Shown: one piece after another, positions 15,939 through 24,478 of the stretch
How positions within the stretch are numbered: the first letter of the stretch is position 1
Layout of the letters: the number at the start of each line of letters is the position of its first letter
Source of the DNA: Phycisphaerae bacterium
Lineage (GTDB): Bacteria > Planctomycetota > Phycisphaerae > Sedimentisphaerales > SM23-30
Length of the DNA: 40,157 bases
Direction: 5' to 3'
NCBI GenBank assembly: GCA_016342495.1
Contig: JAEIOG010000043.1
Location: 1-40,157, forward strand
Program-made: the position numbers and the translations under genes
Notes under the pieces: generated by a model
What the model was told of the DNA's origin: nothing
Database searches by the model: none
What the model saw: only the letters and a program-made list of their open reading frames with translations

Positions 15939-17801
15939 ATGCGAAAAGGGCCATGGGTCACGATAATATTGGTTTTACTGGCATTTTGTTTTATGGCAGG
16001 AGCTGTATTGCAGTTGTCAGGCGTAAATAAAATGCGCAAAGATTATGCGCTGGAGCAGGTCGATCCTTTTGCTGACGAGAAGCTGGCATCGGAATTTCAG
16101 GTGCCAACGGCGGCTTTGTTTACATTTCGGGCTTTGGCGGTGGATTATCTCTGGATACGGGCGGAGAATCTCAAAGAGAATGGTCAGTTTTTTGATGCCA
16201 ACCATCTGGCGCGAATGATATGTGTATTGCAGCCCCATCTGGCAGAGGTATGGGATTTCCAGGCCTGGAATATGGCATATAATATTTCGGTGGAAATGCC
16301 CACTCCGGGTGAGAGATGGCTTTGGGTTATGCACGGGGTTGAATTGTTGCGGGATCAGGGTATACCGAAGAATCCTAAAAAGATAAAATTATATCACACG
16401 CTTGCTAATACGTTTTTTCATAAGATGGGTGGGATAACTGATGATGATCATCGATTTTATAAATGGCAGCTGGCAAAAGAGTTGGGGCCATTGCTGAATA
16501 AAATTTATAGTGACACCAATGATGGCGGGGATAAAAAAGATATAGAGATGATGGCTAAGATGCCAGAGGATTTGTCAGAGCTATTGAAAGATGAGGCGAT
16601 AGCCAAACTGGTTGACAGGATAAAAGAGATAGCGGGCGGATTTGAAAATGATGATGAGATGATTCTGGCGATAATAGATCGGGACAGAATAAAAAATGAA
16701 GAAGCACGATCCGGCATAAATTCTTTGATTGAGCAGAATAAATACGAGCAGAGCATGATAGATCTGGATCTATTTGTTCGAGCATATCAGCTAAGGAATA
16801 AATGGAAGTTAGAGCCAGCGGAGATGGTTAAAGTAAATGAGCAATATGGTCCAAGAGATTTGTTGGAAGACAATGTTTTTCATAGTCTGGATTGGCGTTT
16901 GCCCTGGACACAAGGATTGTATTGGGCTAAGCAAGGGTTGGCAAAAGTGGAAGATATGAATGTCCATGATGCTCAGAATTTGAATCGAATGGTTTATCAT
17001 TGTTTGCAGGATTTGTATAAATATGGCAAGATGACGATATATTTAAGTCGTGAACAGGAACTATTGATGGCAGAGCGTGAGAAAGGTCAGGAGATTCTAG
17101 CTCATCAGAGTGTGGAATATCTGCCAGTGTTTAATAGCCAGGACTTACGTATGCTTGATGTCGCTTATAAGGAAAGTGCAAATATTGTTGCGTCATTGGA
17201 ATCTGAAGGATATAAGGTTCCCGGAGGTGTGGATTCATTTATATCTAATCTGGTGAGGAATGGTGTTTTCACTTTGTATTTGCAAGGTCGAGAGCTGGAA
17301 GCCAGACGGAAATATAATGCTTTTGCGAAGGATAATCCTGGTAATGAGGCATTCCAGCAGCCAATTGAGACCTTTGTGGTTAAGGCGATGAAAGAAGAGA
17401 TTGAAAGTATTACGCCACAATACGCGACGGTTGCGGTGTTGAGTAATCTTACCAATGCATATAAGAGTCTGGTATTTGATGAAGAAGATAATGCGGCCCG
17501 GCTGGTGTATCTGGCTGAGGAGATTTTTAAGAAGTATAAAAAGGAATTTCCTGATGCTGATGATTTTACCCAGCGAACGACGCTACCTTATATGTCGGCG
17601 TTAAAAGCTATGGCAGCGGCGCAGGTTTTTGATGATCCACAGATAATCGGCAACCCTGGACTTGGCGATAAGCTGATGGCGCGGATAAATTTGGAAGAAC
17701 ATGGCGAATGGCTGTTTGATCAATTAAAGCCCGTATGGGACGCAAAGAAGCAGAAGATACAGGCAGAACGAGCCAAACGTAAAGCCCAGCAGGACAAATA
17801 A
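15939..17801 (+). CDS. Membrane-anchored helical protein of unknown function, exporter-associated
   Basis: A 620-residue protein with one N-terminal hydrophobic segment (about 8-28) and an otherwise soluble, alpha-helical body. The early segment FRALAVDYLWIRAENLKENG, then ARMICVLQPHLAEVWDFQAW and NMAYNISVEMPTPGERW resembles degenerate TPR helices. I recall similar uncharacterised planctomycete proteins encoded next to ABC-2 exporters, but I cannot confirm this without a search. The C-terminus is Lys/Gln/Arg-rich. It follows the permease by 61 bp and is the last gene of the series, so it may be an accessory subunit on the outer face of the membrane. The stop is followed by a 53-bp gap to a convergent lipoprotein gene, with no clear terminator. 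Confidence 0.78.
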   Translation: MRKGPWVTIILVLLAFCFMAGAVLQLSGVNKMRKDYALEQVDPFADEKLASEFQVPTAALFTFRALAVDYLWIRAENLKENGQFFDANHLARMICVLQPHLAEVWDFQAWNMAYNISVEMPTPGERWLWVMHGVELLRDQGIPKNPKKIKLYHTLANTFFHKMGGITDDDHRFYKWQLAKELGPLLNKIYSDTNDGGDKKDIEMMAKMPEDLSELLKDEAIAKLVDRIKEIAGGFENDDEMILAIIDRDRIKNEEARSGINSLIEQNKYEQSMIDLDLFVRAYQLRNKWKLEPAEMVKVNEQYGPRDLLEDNVFHSLDWRLPWTQGLYWAKQGLAKVEDMNVHDAQNLNRMVYHCLQDLYKYGKMTIYLSREQELLMAEREKGQEILAHQSVEYLPVFNSQDLRMLDVAYKESANIVASLESEGYKVPGGVDSFISNLVRNGVFTLYLQGRELEARRKYNAFAKDNPGNEAFQQPIETFVVKAMKEEIESITPQYATVAVLSNLTNAYKSLVFDEEDNAARLVYLAEEIFKKYKKEFPDADDFTQRTTLPYMSALKAMAAAQVFDDPQIIGNPGLGDKLMARINLEEHGEWLFDQLKPVWDAKKQKIQAERAKRKAQQDK

Positions 17802-17854
17802 TGGTTTTGGTTGGCTAATATGAGATTTTATTGTGGGCTGTGAGGAATTACCAG

Positions 17855-18286
17855 CTATTTAACCTCAATATATTTATATGATTTAGCCCTTACAGAACCG
17901 CCGCCTTCTGGAAGGATACCAAATTTTACTCCCCCCATGGTTTTTGGTCCCACCAAAACATACGCTTTTTTATTAGGTTCGCATTCAAATTCCATTGAAG
18001 CTTCGGCAGTCCCAAGAAAGGCCTGTCGTGGGTATTTTACTGTTAAGACATGCGAGCCGCTGTCTAACTGGATATTTGTGTAACTGCCGCTGGTCAATAC
18101 CACATAATCCTGATGATCTATGCCAATGGTATAAGGCAAAGCGGCACCCATGCTGGTTTTTTCCCTGAGAACATAAAATTCTCCAGCCGTTGCTGGATTT
18201 TCGACTCTGGGAGGTCTCCCCACCTGTCCCTGTTTGCATCCGGTTAATGAAACGAAAATCACAAGTAGCCATATTACTCTAGTCAT
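17855..18286 (-). CDS. Small lipoprotein, DUF2846-like
   Basis: A 143-residue lipoprotein: hydrophobic signal ending in LTGC (Cys17), then a Pro-rich linker and a beta-rich domain. The order EFYVLREKTSMG, then a short strand-turn-strand, LTSGSYTNIQLDSGSHVLTV, and a Gly-rich end resembles the DUF2846 family of bacterial lipoproteins, whose function is unknown; this is a by-eye match. AAAGGA is about 7 nt before the ATG. It is the most downstream of four lipoprotein genes on this strand (17855-19788) and converges on the SPFH-ABC series. Confidence 0.75.
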   Translation of the reverse strand: MTRVIWLLVIFVSLTGCKQGQVGRPPRVENPATAGEFYVLREKTSMGAALPYTIGIDHQDYVVLTSGSYTNIQLDSGSHVLTVKYPRQAFLGTAEASMEFECEPNKKAYVLVGPKTMGGVKFGILPEGGGSVRAKSYKYIEVK

Positions 18287-18329
18287 TTTATTATCCTTTC
18301 AAATTGGAATATCCGTTATACCGCAAATA

Positions 18330-18965
18330 TTACTCAAACATTAACAGAGAGACTTCTTTGCCGGCCTTTTCAATAACTTCCTTAAAATCTTTTTCAAAAA
18401 CAATTTTATCATCATAGTCTGCCAGTGTTCGATTGGTGTTATTAACCATTGTCTTCTTTTCATGCCAGATTGATTTACCGTTGGAGTCAGTCATTTCAAT
18501 AATTAAACTGACAAATGGTAGAATTATATAAGAATCTTCAGCTTTTGTCGTAGCACCCCAGGCAATAATGGTAATTTCAAGCAAACCATCATATCTACCG
18601 CCATTTATATCAGCGATTTTAACTTCATTAAAATGTTTTGTTTCTTTCAGGTTTTTAATTAAGACATCGGCAAAGGCCTGGTCGGCTATAAGTAAAAAAT
18701 CCTTTGGTTTTAATTGTTCTGTGATTTTTCGATCTTTAGCACTCCTAACCATCGAATCGATGGCCGGAGGGACAAAAATTTCCTTTTTCATTGCGTCTCT
18801 ATACAAAAAGTTTGGTTTGCCTTTAACCGCCACAGCTAAATTTTTCATTGCGTCAAGTTGATTTTTATCAGGTATTACAAATTGGGGTTTATAACAACCG
18901 CTACCCATAGCTATAAATATAAGCAAAATACTGATACATATTATTTTTCTTTTCATATTAATCAC
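18330..18965 (-). CDS. Lipoprotein of unknown function
   Basis: I do not recognise the family. The precursor is 211 residues with a lipobox-like GSGC at about residue 24. The body is mixed alpha/beta, with a possible central beta sheet (GLLEITIIAWG, SYIILPFVSLIIEMTD) and a helical C-terminus. The frame starts at a GTG (18965) that has AGGAG 4 nt upstream. An in-frame ATG at 18956 also fits the signal peptide but is 13 nt from the AGGAG, so the GTG is slightly preferred. The gap to the downstream lipoprotein gene is 43 bp, so the two may share a transcript. Confidence 0.72.
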   Translation of the reverse strand: MINMKRKIICISILLIFIAMGSGCYKPQFVIPDKNQLDAMKNLAVAVKGKPNFLYRDAMKKEIFVPPAIDSMVRSAKDRKITEQLKPKDFLLIADQAFADVLIKNLKETKHFNEVKIADINGGRYDGLLEITIIAWGATTKAEDSYIILPFVSLIIEMTDSNGKSIWHEKKTMVNNTNRTLADYDDKIVFEKDFKEVIEKAGKEVSLLMFE

Positions 18966-18997
18966 AAATCTCCTATGTCAATAAATAAATATGAATC

Positions 18998-19036
18998 AAA
19001 AAAATCTTGGCTTAAATTACTAATATCTAAGCCAAG
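18998..19036 (-). terminator. Intrinsic terminator of lipoprotein gene 19069-19401
   Basis: On the minus strand: CTTGGCTTA, a 13-nt loop, TAAGCCAAG, then A and a run of seven T. The 9-bp stem (19006-19014 with 19028-19036) is perfect. It starts 32 bp after the stop codon and separates the two upstream lipoprotein genes from the two downstream ones. Confidence 0.85.
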
Positions 19037-19068
19037 GTGGTAAGCTTACTATAAGGGGTCCAATATTT

Positions 19069-19401
19069 TTAATTTATCGGTACTTTTACAACCGATCCTT
19101 TCACTTCAACGCATGAACAAAATGGATAACCATAGACTTGGTAAACAACTGCATCTAACATTAGATTACCATTTGCTTTACTAATTGCGCGATCTGTAGC
19201 ATCTTCGTAGTTAAAAAACCATCCTAAAAAAAACACTTTTCTGGCACTGACTTCAACTTTATCTAATTTTGTTAAATCAACATTTTCGCATTTTATTGGC
19301 TTAGTTGAAATCGCTGTAAAATCATATATCCTCGCCTTCACGCAACCGCTACTGACTATGGCCATTATCGACATCAATATTATTATAATAGTTTTTTTCA
19401 T
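19069..19401 (-). CDS. Small lipoprotein, paralogue of 19438-19788
   Basis: A 110-residue lipoprotein with signal peptide MKKTIIIIL...VSSGC (Cys20). The mature part starts YDFTAISTKPI, corresponding to GDFTVLTTKNI in the neighbouring gene. It then shares an acidic/hydrophobic middle and the pattern ...A...A.. GN.(M/I)L..A...Q...YPF / ...NGNADILTNARLTQTAFYIPY. The two are therefore diverged tandem duplicates of one lipoprotein family, about 110 residues long, whose function I do not know. AAAGGAAAT precedes the ATG. It lies 36 bp downstream of its paralogue and ends at an intrinsic terminator, making a two-gene operon. Confidence 0.75.
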   Translation of the reverse strand: MKKTIIIILMSIMAIVSSGCVKARIYDFTAISTKPIKCENVDLTKLDKVEVSARKVFFLGWFFNYEDATDRAISKANGNLMLDAVVYQVYGYPFCSCVEVKGSVVKVPIN

Positions 19402-19437
19402 TGCTATTTCCTTTATTTATATATCATTTTAACTAAT

Positions 19438-19788
19438 CTAAAATTTAACTGCAGTCCCAGTTGTCTTTAAATCACATATTCCATAGATATAAGGAATATA
19501 GAAAGCTGTCTGTGTCAATCGTGCATTTGTTAATATATCGGCATTGCCATTTTTCAACGCATCATCAATAGATTCCTCAAAATGTAAATAAGGTTTGGTT
19601 GAGAAAAAGATAATAATGTGATTTGTATCATGCCCTTCGGTACACAAACCGCTCTTCCCTGAATCACAAGTGAAATTATTCAATGGAATATTTTTGGTAG
19701 TTAAGACTGTAAAATCGCCGCGATTACACCCACCTAAAAGAAAACAACCACATAGTAGTGCCGGCAATAAAAATACTCTTGTTTTCAT
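19438..19788 (-). CDS. Small lipoprotein, paralogue of 19069-19401
   Basis: A 116-residue lipoprotein. The frame is open from 19839, but the ATG at 19788 has a perfect AAGGAGAT ribosome site and begins a signal peptide ending LLGGC (Cys21). The mature start GDFTVLTTKNI matches DFTAISTKPI of the neighbour. The middle (HIIIFFSTKPYLHFEESIDDALKNG) gives a helix rich in Asp/Glu, then NADILTNARLTQTAFYIPYI. It has Cys residues near 59 and 66, and another near the C-terminus, that could form disulphides. It is the first gene of a two-gene operon with a likely promoter at about 19802-19842. Confidence 0.75.
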   Translation of the reverse strand: MKTRVFLLPALLCGCFLLGGCNRGDFTVLTTKNIPLNNFTCDSGKSGLCTEGHDTNHIIIFFSTKPYLHFEESIDDALKNGNADILTNARLTQTAFYIPYIYGICDLKTTGTAVKF

Positions 19789-19801
19789 AGCATCTCCTTG
19801 A

Positions 19802-19842
19802 ATTAAAAGATATAACGATTTATCTTGACAAAAAGTCAAGAT
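19802..19842 (-). promoter_or_regulatory. Probable promoter and inverted repeat upstream of lipoprotein pair
   Basis: On the minus strand a TTGACT (-35 like) is followed after about 18-19 bp by TTATATC (weak -10), about 25 bp upstream of the ribosome site. The -35 lies inside an 8-bp inverted repeat, ATCTTGAC-AAAAA-GTCAAGAT (19822-19842), which could be an operator. This is a motif reading only. Confidence 0.4.
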
Positions 19843-19967
19843 TAACTACGCTTAAATACTGATAAAATGCAAAAGCAAGATGTAAAGCGAATGTGCAAAA
19901 ATACTTTAGGCACCCTAATGTATATAGGCAAATATTATTTTGAATTTTTTCTAAAAAATTTATAACC

Positions 19968-21440
19968 ATGGCAAACACCGTTACAATAATAGACTGTTAT
20001 ACTGATGAGCCGGCTGGGTTGGGGGTGCCGCCTTATCTGGGGGTGCATCCGCGTTATGTGGCAGGGTCTTTTGATGATGTGCCTAACTATTTGACTATTG
20101 ACGATTTACGGCTGGCTAACTGGAATGGGAGAATTGATGACAATACATTTGACCCGCTGGGTTATAAGACTCGTAAAAACATCGTAAATCGCACCCGCAG
20201 TATTGATGAAATAAATCACATTCTTGAAAATACTGAACAAATAATTATCATTGCGGGTATTCAGACACCCGGAAAGTATATGTCGGCGGTGCCGGGGACG
20301 TTGGCTGAGGTTAAGAATCTGCTTAAAGGCCATCGCTATTATCGCTGTCTTGCCGGGCCGGCGGCTATTTGTGGGACTCAACTTCAGGGAGGCCAAGCCG
20401 CCGAAACTGCTGCCGAAACTGATTATGATGAGTTCTGGCCCAAACTTTTCGATGATTATGATGAATTGCAGGACTATGCTATTGATGGCGCTGACATTTT
20501 CAAACAAATCCCACAAAAACGCACAATTGAAATTGAAACAGGGCGAGGCTGCAGCCGTGAGGTTGGCTGTTCATTTTGTACTGAGCCTATGAAAAGCGTT
20601 CAGCAATGGCGTAACACTTCCGATATTATAGCTGAAATAAAACGTTTTAAGGAATTGGGGGCCAACTGGTTTCGTCTGGGTAAACAGGCTTGCATTTTCT
20701 CTTATCAGGGTGGCTGTGAAACCGAAATTGAAAATCTCCTAAAGGGTATTGCCGAGATTAACCCGGAGCTTTTGCATATCGACAATGTCAATCCGATGAT
20801 GGTGAATGAGGAACGCACCAGACTTTTCGTGAAATATTTGACCGCAGGGTCTACCGCTGCGATGGGGATTGAATCTTTTGACCCTTATGTTTGTGAAACT
20901 AATAATCTCAATACCACGCCTGATTCGGCGATGGATGCTATTAAGCTTATCAATCGGATTGGCGGTGTTCGCGGCGACAATGGCAACTTTGCATTGTTGC
21001 CGGGTATTAATCTGTTGCTGGGGTTGGAAAATGAAACTGCTGAAACTCTGGAAATGAATTATAATGCATTGAAACGAATTTATGATGATGGGCTGATGAT
21101 CCGCCGTATCAATATCCGCCAGGTTGTCCCGTTTCCTGGTACCAAACTTTTTCTGGAAGCCGGGACACGCTTTCTCCGAAAAAACCGCAAACATTATGAT
21201 TACTGGACCAAAAAAATCAGAAATGAAATCGATGGGCCGATGCTTGAGCGTCTTTACCCAGCCGGCACTATCCTGCGGGGGCTATATTCTGAAGTTCATG
21301 ATGACCAGGTAACCTATCTGCGTCAGCCGGGCTCCTATCCCATTATTGTAGCGGTTAATAAATATTTACCGTTGAACCAATGTTTTGATATAGAGGTAAG
21401 GAGCCATCATCTTCGTCATCTTGAAGGGGGAGTGGTCTAG
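19968..21440 (+). CDS. B12-binding-like radical SAM protein
   Basis: A 490-residue enzyme. The first 170 residues look like a cobalamin-binding-type alpha/beta domain (QIIIIAGIQTPGKY, YYRCLAGPAAICG) without an obvious DxHxxG motif. The radical SAM part starts at IEIETGRGC; its likely [4Fe-4S] ligands are Cys195, Cys201 and Cys204, spaced CX5CX2C rather than the usual CX3CX2C. The following region has the expected TIM-barrel pattern (FRLGKQACIF, IDNVNP, AAMGIESFDP, NLLLGLENETAETLEMN, RRINIRQVVPFPGT). The family resembles uncharacterised archaeal and bacterial radical SAM proteins; the substrate is unknown. The ATG has no clear Shine-Dalgarno sequence. It is divergent from the lipoprotein pair and converges on dnaA. 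Confidence 0.85.
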   Translation: MANTVTIIDCYTDEPAGLGVPPYLGVHPRYVAGSFDDVPNYLTIDDLRLANWNGRIDDNTFDPLGYKTRKNIVNRTRSIDEINHILENTEQIIIIAGIQTPGKYMSAVPGTLAEVKNLLKGHRYYRCLAGPAAICGTQLQGGQAAETAAETDYDEFWPKLFDDYDELQDYAIDGADIFKQIPQKRTIEIETGRGCSREVGCSFCTEPMKSVQQWRNTSDIIAEIKRFKELGANWFRLGKQACIFSYQGGCETEIENLLKGIAEINPELLHIDNVNPMMVNEERTRLFVKYLTAGSTAAMGIESFDPYVCETNNLNTTPDSAMDAIKLINRIGGVRGDNGNFALLPGINLLLGLENETAETLEMNYNALKRIYDDGLMIRRINIRQVVPFPGTKLFLEAGTRFLRKNRKHYDYWTKKIRNEIDGPMLERLYPAGTILRGLYSEVHDDQVTYLRQPGSYPIIVAVNKYLPLNQCFDIEVRSHHLRHLEGGVV

Positions 21441-21592
21441 AAGTGTGTTTATTGCTACGCAGGTGGGATTCTACCGTTCTGGATAGAAATTGAGAGTTAG
21501 CGGGTCGCTACCGCTCGCCGCTGTTTTGTTGGCAGTATTGCGTCAGGGCCGGGCACAATCATTTAGATGCGTAAGTGCTGAGTTGCTTTGAA

Positions 21593-23035
21593 TTATCGTT
21601 TATTGGTAAAGGAAGCTTCCAGTTTTTCCAATAGTTCGATGATACCCATTTGTCGTTTGCCGGTTGAACTTTGCCAGCTGACTGGCTCATCGGCGTTGGC
21701 TAACATGGCTTTGACTTTCTTACAGGCTAAAATCGCGGTTGCATGGTTTTTGTTGCCCATGAATCTGCCGATTTCAGGATATGACATTGAAGTATGTTTA
21801 CGGGCCAGATACATCGACAGCGAACGGGCCAGGCTAATAGTTCTGGTCTTTCGTGAGGAATGCAAATCTGCCGGGGTAATGCCAAAGAATGTAGCGGTGA
21901 TTGTTTCAATATCTGAGACATGCACCACCGGTCCGCTTTTGACGATATGGTCAGCTAAGGCCTGATTGGCCACATTCAAATCGATTGGCACCCGCATAAG
22001 CTGGGTAAAAGCCAACACTTTCAGCAAGGCCCCTTCAAGCTCACGGACATTGGCACGCACATTATCAGCGATATATTCAATGACCACGTCAGGGACATGT
22101 TTTTCCATCTTCGCTGCCCGCTGCCGTAATATGCCACAGCGTGTTAATAAATCAGGGGCATCAATTTTAACTACCATGCCTGAAATGAATCGGTTAATCA
22201 AACTTTCAGACAGTTGACCAATCATCTTGGGGTGAGCATCTGAAGCTAATACTACCTGCTTATTAGCGGCATCAATAGCGTTGAAGGTATGTAAAAATTC
22301 TTCCTGGGTAGCTTTTTTGCTGGCCAGAAAATGTACATCATCAATTACCAGTAGATCAACCTGACGAAAACGATGGCGGAACAAATCAAGTTTACCGCTT
22401 TTTAAGGCCATCACAAATCGATTAGTGAATTCTTCACCGCTGACATACAAAACCCGTGTTTGGGGGTTGTTGGCGATGGTGGCATTGCAAATGCCTTGTA
22501 AAAGATGGGTTTTGCCCAGACCACAGCCACCATGGATAAACAAAGGATTAAAATGACTTCCGGGTTGGGCGACAACCATCTTTGCGGCATTAAAAGCCAA
22601 CTGATTTGATGTTCCTACAACAAATTCTTCCAGCTTCATACGCAGTTTGACAGGATTCTTTTCCTGGCGACGTACACGTTTACCGGTGGGGTTGATGGTC
22701 TGGCTGACACTGGCGGCCTGATTATCAAGTTGTCGGCTTCTCTGCTTACCTGAAAGTTCCGGATCAACCACAAAAGTAATATCCATATGCCTGACCGAAA
22801 CTTCATTTATGGCTTCGTTGATCTGGGAGAGATATTTTTTTTCGATCCAGTTACCGGTGAACTGATTTGGAACACCAATTTTGAGATAATTATCTTCGAT
22901 TATCATCTTGGTAGTGTTCTTGAACCACATTTTATAGCAGTTCTGTCCGACTTTATCAGCAATGCTGTCGGTTATATTATCTAATAATTCAACACAATTT
23001 GTTTCCAAATCAACCTCGTTGGCTAAGGCCGCCAT
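21593..23035 (-). CDS. dnaA: Chromosomal replication initiator protein DnaA
   Basis: The AAA+ ATPase that binds DnaA boxes at oriC and opens the duplex. It has 480 residues and the full four-domain layout: domain I (about 15-85), a linker (about 90-130), the AAA+ domain with Walker A GGCGLGKT (169-176), Walker B LLVIDD (228-233) and NRF (about 281-283, the Arg-finger region), and domain IV with the DNA-binding signature SYPEIGRFMGNKNHATAI (about 418-435). In most DnaA proteins this motif reads GRDHTTV; here it is NKNHATA. No strong ribosome site precedes the ATG. Its upstream side (23036-23566) carries the DnaA-box cluster. No dnaN or other replication gene adjoins it, which is a less common origin layout. 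Confidence 0.97.
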   Translation of the reverse strand: MAALANEVDLETNCVELLDNITDSIADKVGQNCYKMWFKNTTKMIIEDNYLKIGVPNQFTGNWIEKKYLSQINEAINEVSVRHMDITFVVDPELSGKQRSRQLDNQAASVSQTINPTGKRVRRQEKNPVKLRMKLEEFVVGTSNQLAFNAAKMVVAQPGSHFNPLFIHGGCGLGKTHLLQGICNATIANNPQTRVLYVSGEEFTNRFVMALKSGKLDLFRHRFRQVDLLVIDDVHFLASKKATQEEFLHTFNAIDAANKQVVLASDAHPKMIGQLSESLINRFISGMVVKIDAPDLLTRCGILRQRAAKMEKHVPDVVIEYIADNVRANVRELEGALLKVLAFTQLMRVPIDLNVANQALADHIVKSGPVVHVSDIETITATFFGITPADLHSSRKTRTISLARSLSMYLARKHTSMSYPEIGRFMGNKNHATAILACKKVKAMLANADEPVSWQSSTGKRQMGIIELLEKLEASFTNKR

Positions 23036-23566
23036 AGCGGCAATCGTACATTTATCACAAATACACCAACAATGCTGTTGAGATTTATGATATTATTAAA
23101 ACTCGATCTGATCTAACGCGGTTAATACCAATACCCACGCATAGAACTGGCGATGCCTATCCCTGGCTGAAATGTGACCATCCTTGGCCATAAATAAATT
23201 GCATTAAATTTTATAGTTTTAATGCGTTGTTTCTTTCGCGAAACTTATTAATATGATAATTGCTTCTGGTTTAGAATCAACCCTAAATAATGCTTTTCTT
23301 TTCCACAATGCTAATGTCTTTTGTTATCAACAACTTATGATAAAAAAAAACAACATATCAACTTCTTATCCACAACCTAAATGCCATTGTGGAAAACTTG
23401 TGAATTACTGTTGCGGCAACCTGTTAGTTCTTAGAAATTCACAACCAAACACAATATATAGTTTATAAATAAAACCTGATACCACCCATTGCACAAAACC
23501 ATAAAAAAATGCCGCGTAAGCGACACTTTCATTTTTATTCTGAATTATAAAGTGCAAATGATGGAT
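23036..23566. other. Putative chromosomal replication origin (oriC)
   Basis: This 531-bp non-coding, AT-rich stretch upstream of dnaA holds a tight cluster of DnaA boxes: TTTTCCACA (23299-23307), TTATCAACA (23324-23332), a perfect TTATCCACA (23366-23374), TGTGGAAAA (23388-23396, opposite strand) and TGTGAATTA (23399-23407, opposite strand, one mismatch). Very AT-rich segments flank it (about 23191-23225 and 23449-23475) and could be the unwinding element. A plus-strand frame at 23253-23468 runs through the boxes and is not a gene. The region ends with the terminator of the GNAT gene. Confidence 0.85.
23503..23525 (-). terminator. Intrinsic terminator of the GNAT gene
   Basis: On the minus strand: TGTCGC-TTAC-GCGGCA, a 6-bp stem with one G-T pair, then seven T. 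It lies about 42 bp after the stop codon of the gene at 23567-24478, so transcription ends before the DnaA boxes. Confidence 0.75.
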
Positions 23567-24478
23567 TTAATCGGCAGTGCAATAATAAACAATCGCTCTT
23601 TCAAACAATTCTTTAAATCCCATACCAACATAAAGTTTATCTGCCGGTATGTTTCTTTTATCAACGGCCAAGGTAATATAACAACCCAGCCGGTTAGCGG
23701 TTAGCAGCGCCTCCAACAATATTGCTTTGCCAAATCCACGTCCCCGCCATGATCTTTCCAGGCCCATATATGTCAGCTCAACCGTATGGCCATCTTTCAA
23801 AATCGACAATAATAATACGCCGACCGGCTGGCCTTGATAATATGCCAAACGCCAAAGTTCAGGAACAAATTCTCCTGCTGCCTTGTGGCTTTCCAGCGTC
23901 TGGTCCATATCCCGATACTTGGACAATTCCGGGCAATCAGCACTATCGACATAAGTTGCTTTCATAACCTGTTTAAAAAGCTGGTCATTATCTTCAGTGT
24001 AGCTAACCCACTGGACTTGCGGTACATCGACTTTTGGCAGTTCTGTATCATTCATATAATACAAATACTTCAAATTTGTAAGATATTTAAATCCGCAGCG
24101 TAATGCAATATCACGCCGGGCTTTATCATCGGTTTCCAGGTATATCTGCAGAAAATTAGATCCTCTATGCTCAGCCCAGCGGCGTAGCTGTCTTAATGCT
24201 CGTACCGCTTTAATCTGCTGGGCAGAATCTAATTTACCTGGATTTGAACTAAAGACCGTCGCGCTGCCACCAGCATTGGCCAGGTAGCAACAGCTGTAAA
24301 TCACTTTTGCATCTTCAGTTACGACAAACTGCCGTGTCAGATCATAATTTTCCCGTTTAGCAAGTTGCTTAAAAGAGTCAACCTGCTGGCGCACTGTTTG
24401 GCTCGAATTGGGGTCGTTAAACAACAACTCCAAAGCACTTTCCAGCTCATTTTCTTTTACTTTTCTGACTTCAACCAT
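23567..24478 (-). CDS. GNAT-family N-acetyltransferase with two GNAT-like halves
   Basis: A 303-residue cytoplasmic protein. The C-terminal half (about 160-303) has the acetyl-CoA-binding motif A of GNAT enzymes, WRGRGFGKAILLEAL (about 240-254), preceded by the strand VELTYMGL and followed by the typical KLYVGMGFKELF. The N-terminal half (about 1-150) has the same order of elements but no RGxGxG, ending ARRDIALRCGFKYLT, so it looks like a degenerate second GNAT domain, as in mycothiol synthase and similar two-domain enzymes. The substrate is unknown. GAGGAAAATAG gives a good ribosome site before the ATG, and a TATAAT (24524-24529, minus strand) lies upstream. It is separated from dnaA by the putative origin. 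Confidence 0.85.
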   Translation of the reverse strand: MVEVRKVKENELESALELLFNDPNSSQTVRQQVDSFKQLAKRENYDLTRQFVVTEDAKVIYSCCYLANAGGSATVFSSNPGKLDSAQQIKAVRALRQLRRWAEHRGSNFLQIYLETDDKARRDIALRCGFKYLTNLKYLYYMNDTELPKVDVPQVQWVSYTEDNDQLFKQVMKATYVDSADCPELSKYRDMDQTLESHKAAGEFVPELWRLAYYQGQPVGVLLLSILKDGHTVELTYMGLERSWRGRGFGKAILLEALLTANRLGCYITLAVDKRNIPADKLYVGMGFKELFERAIVYYCTAD

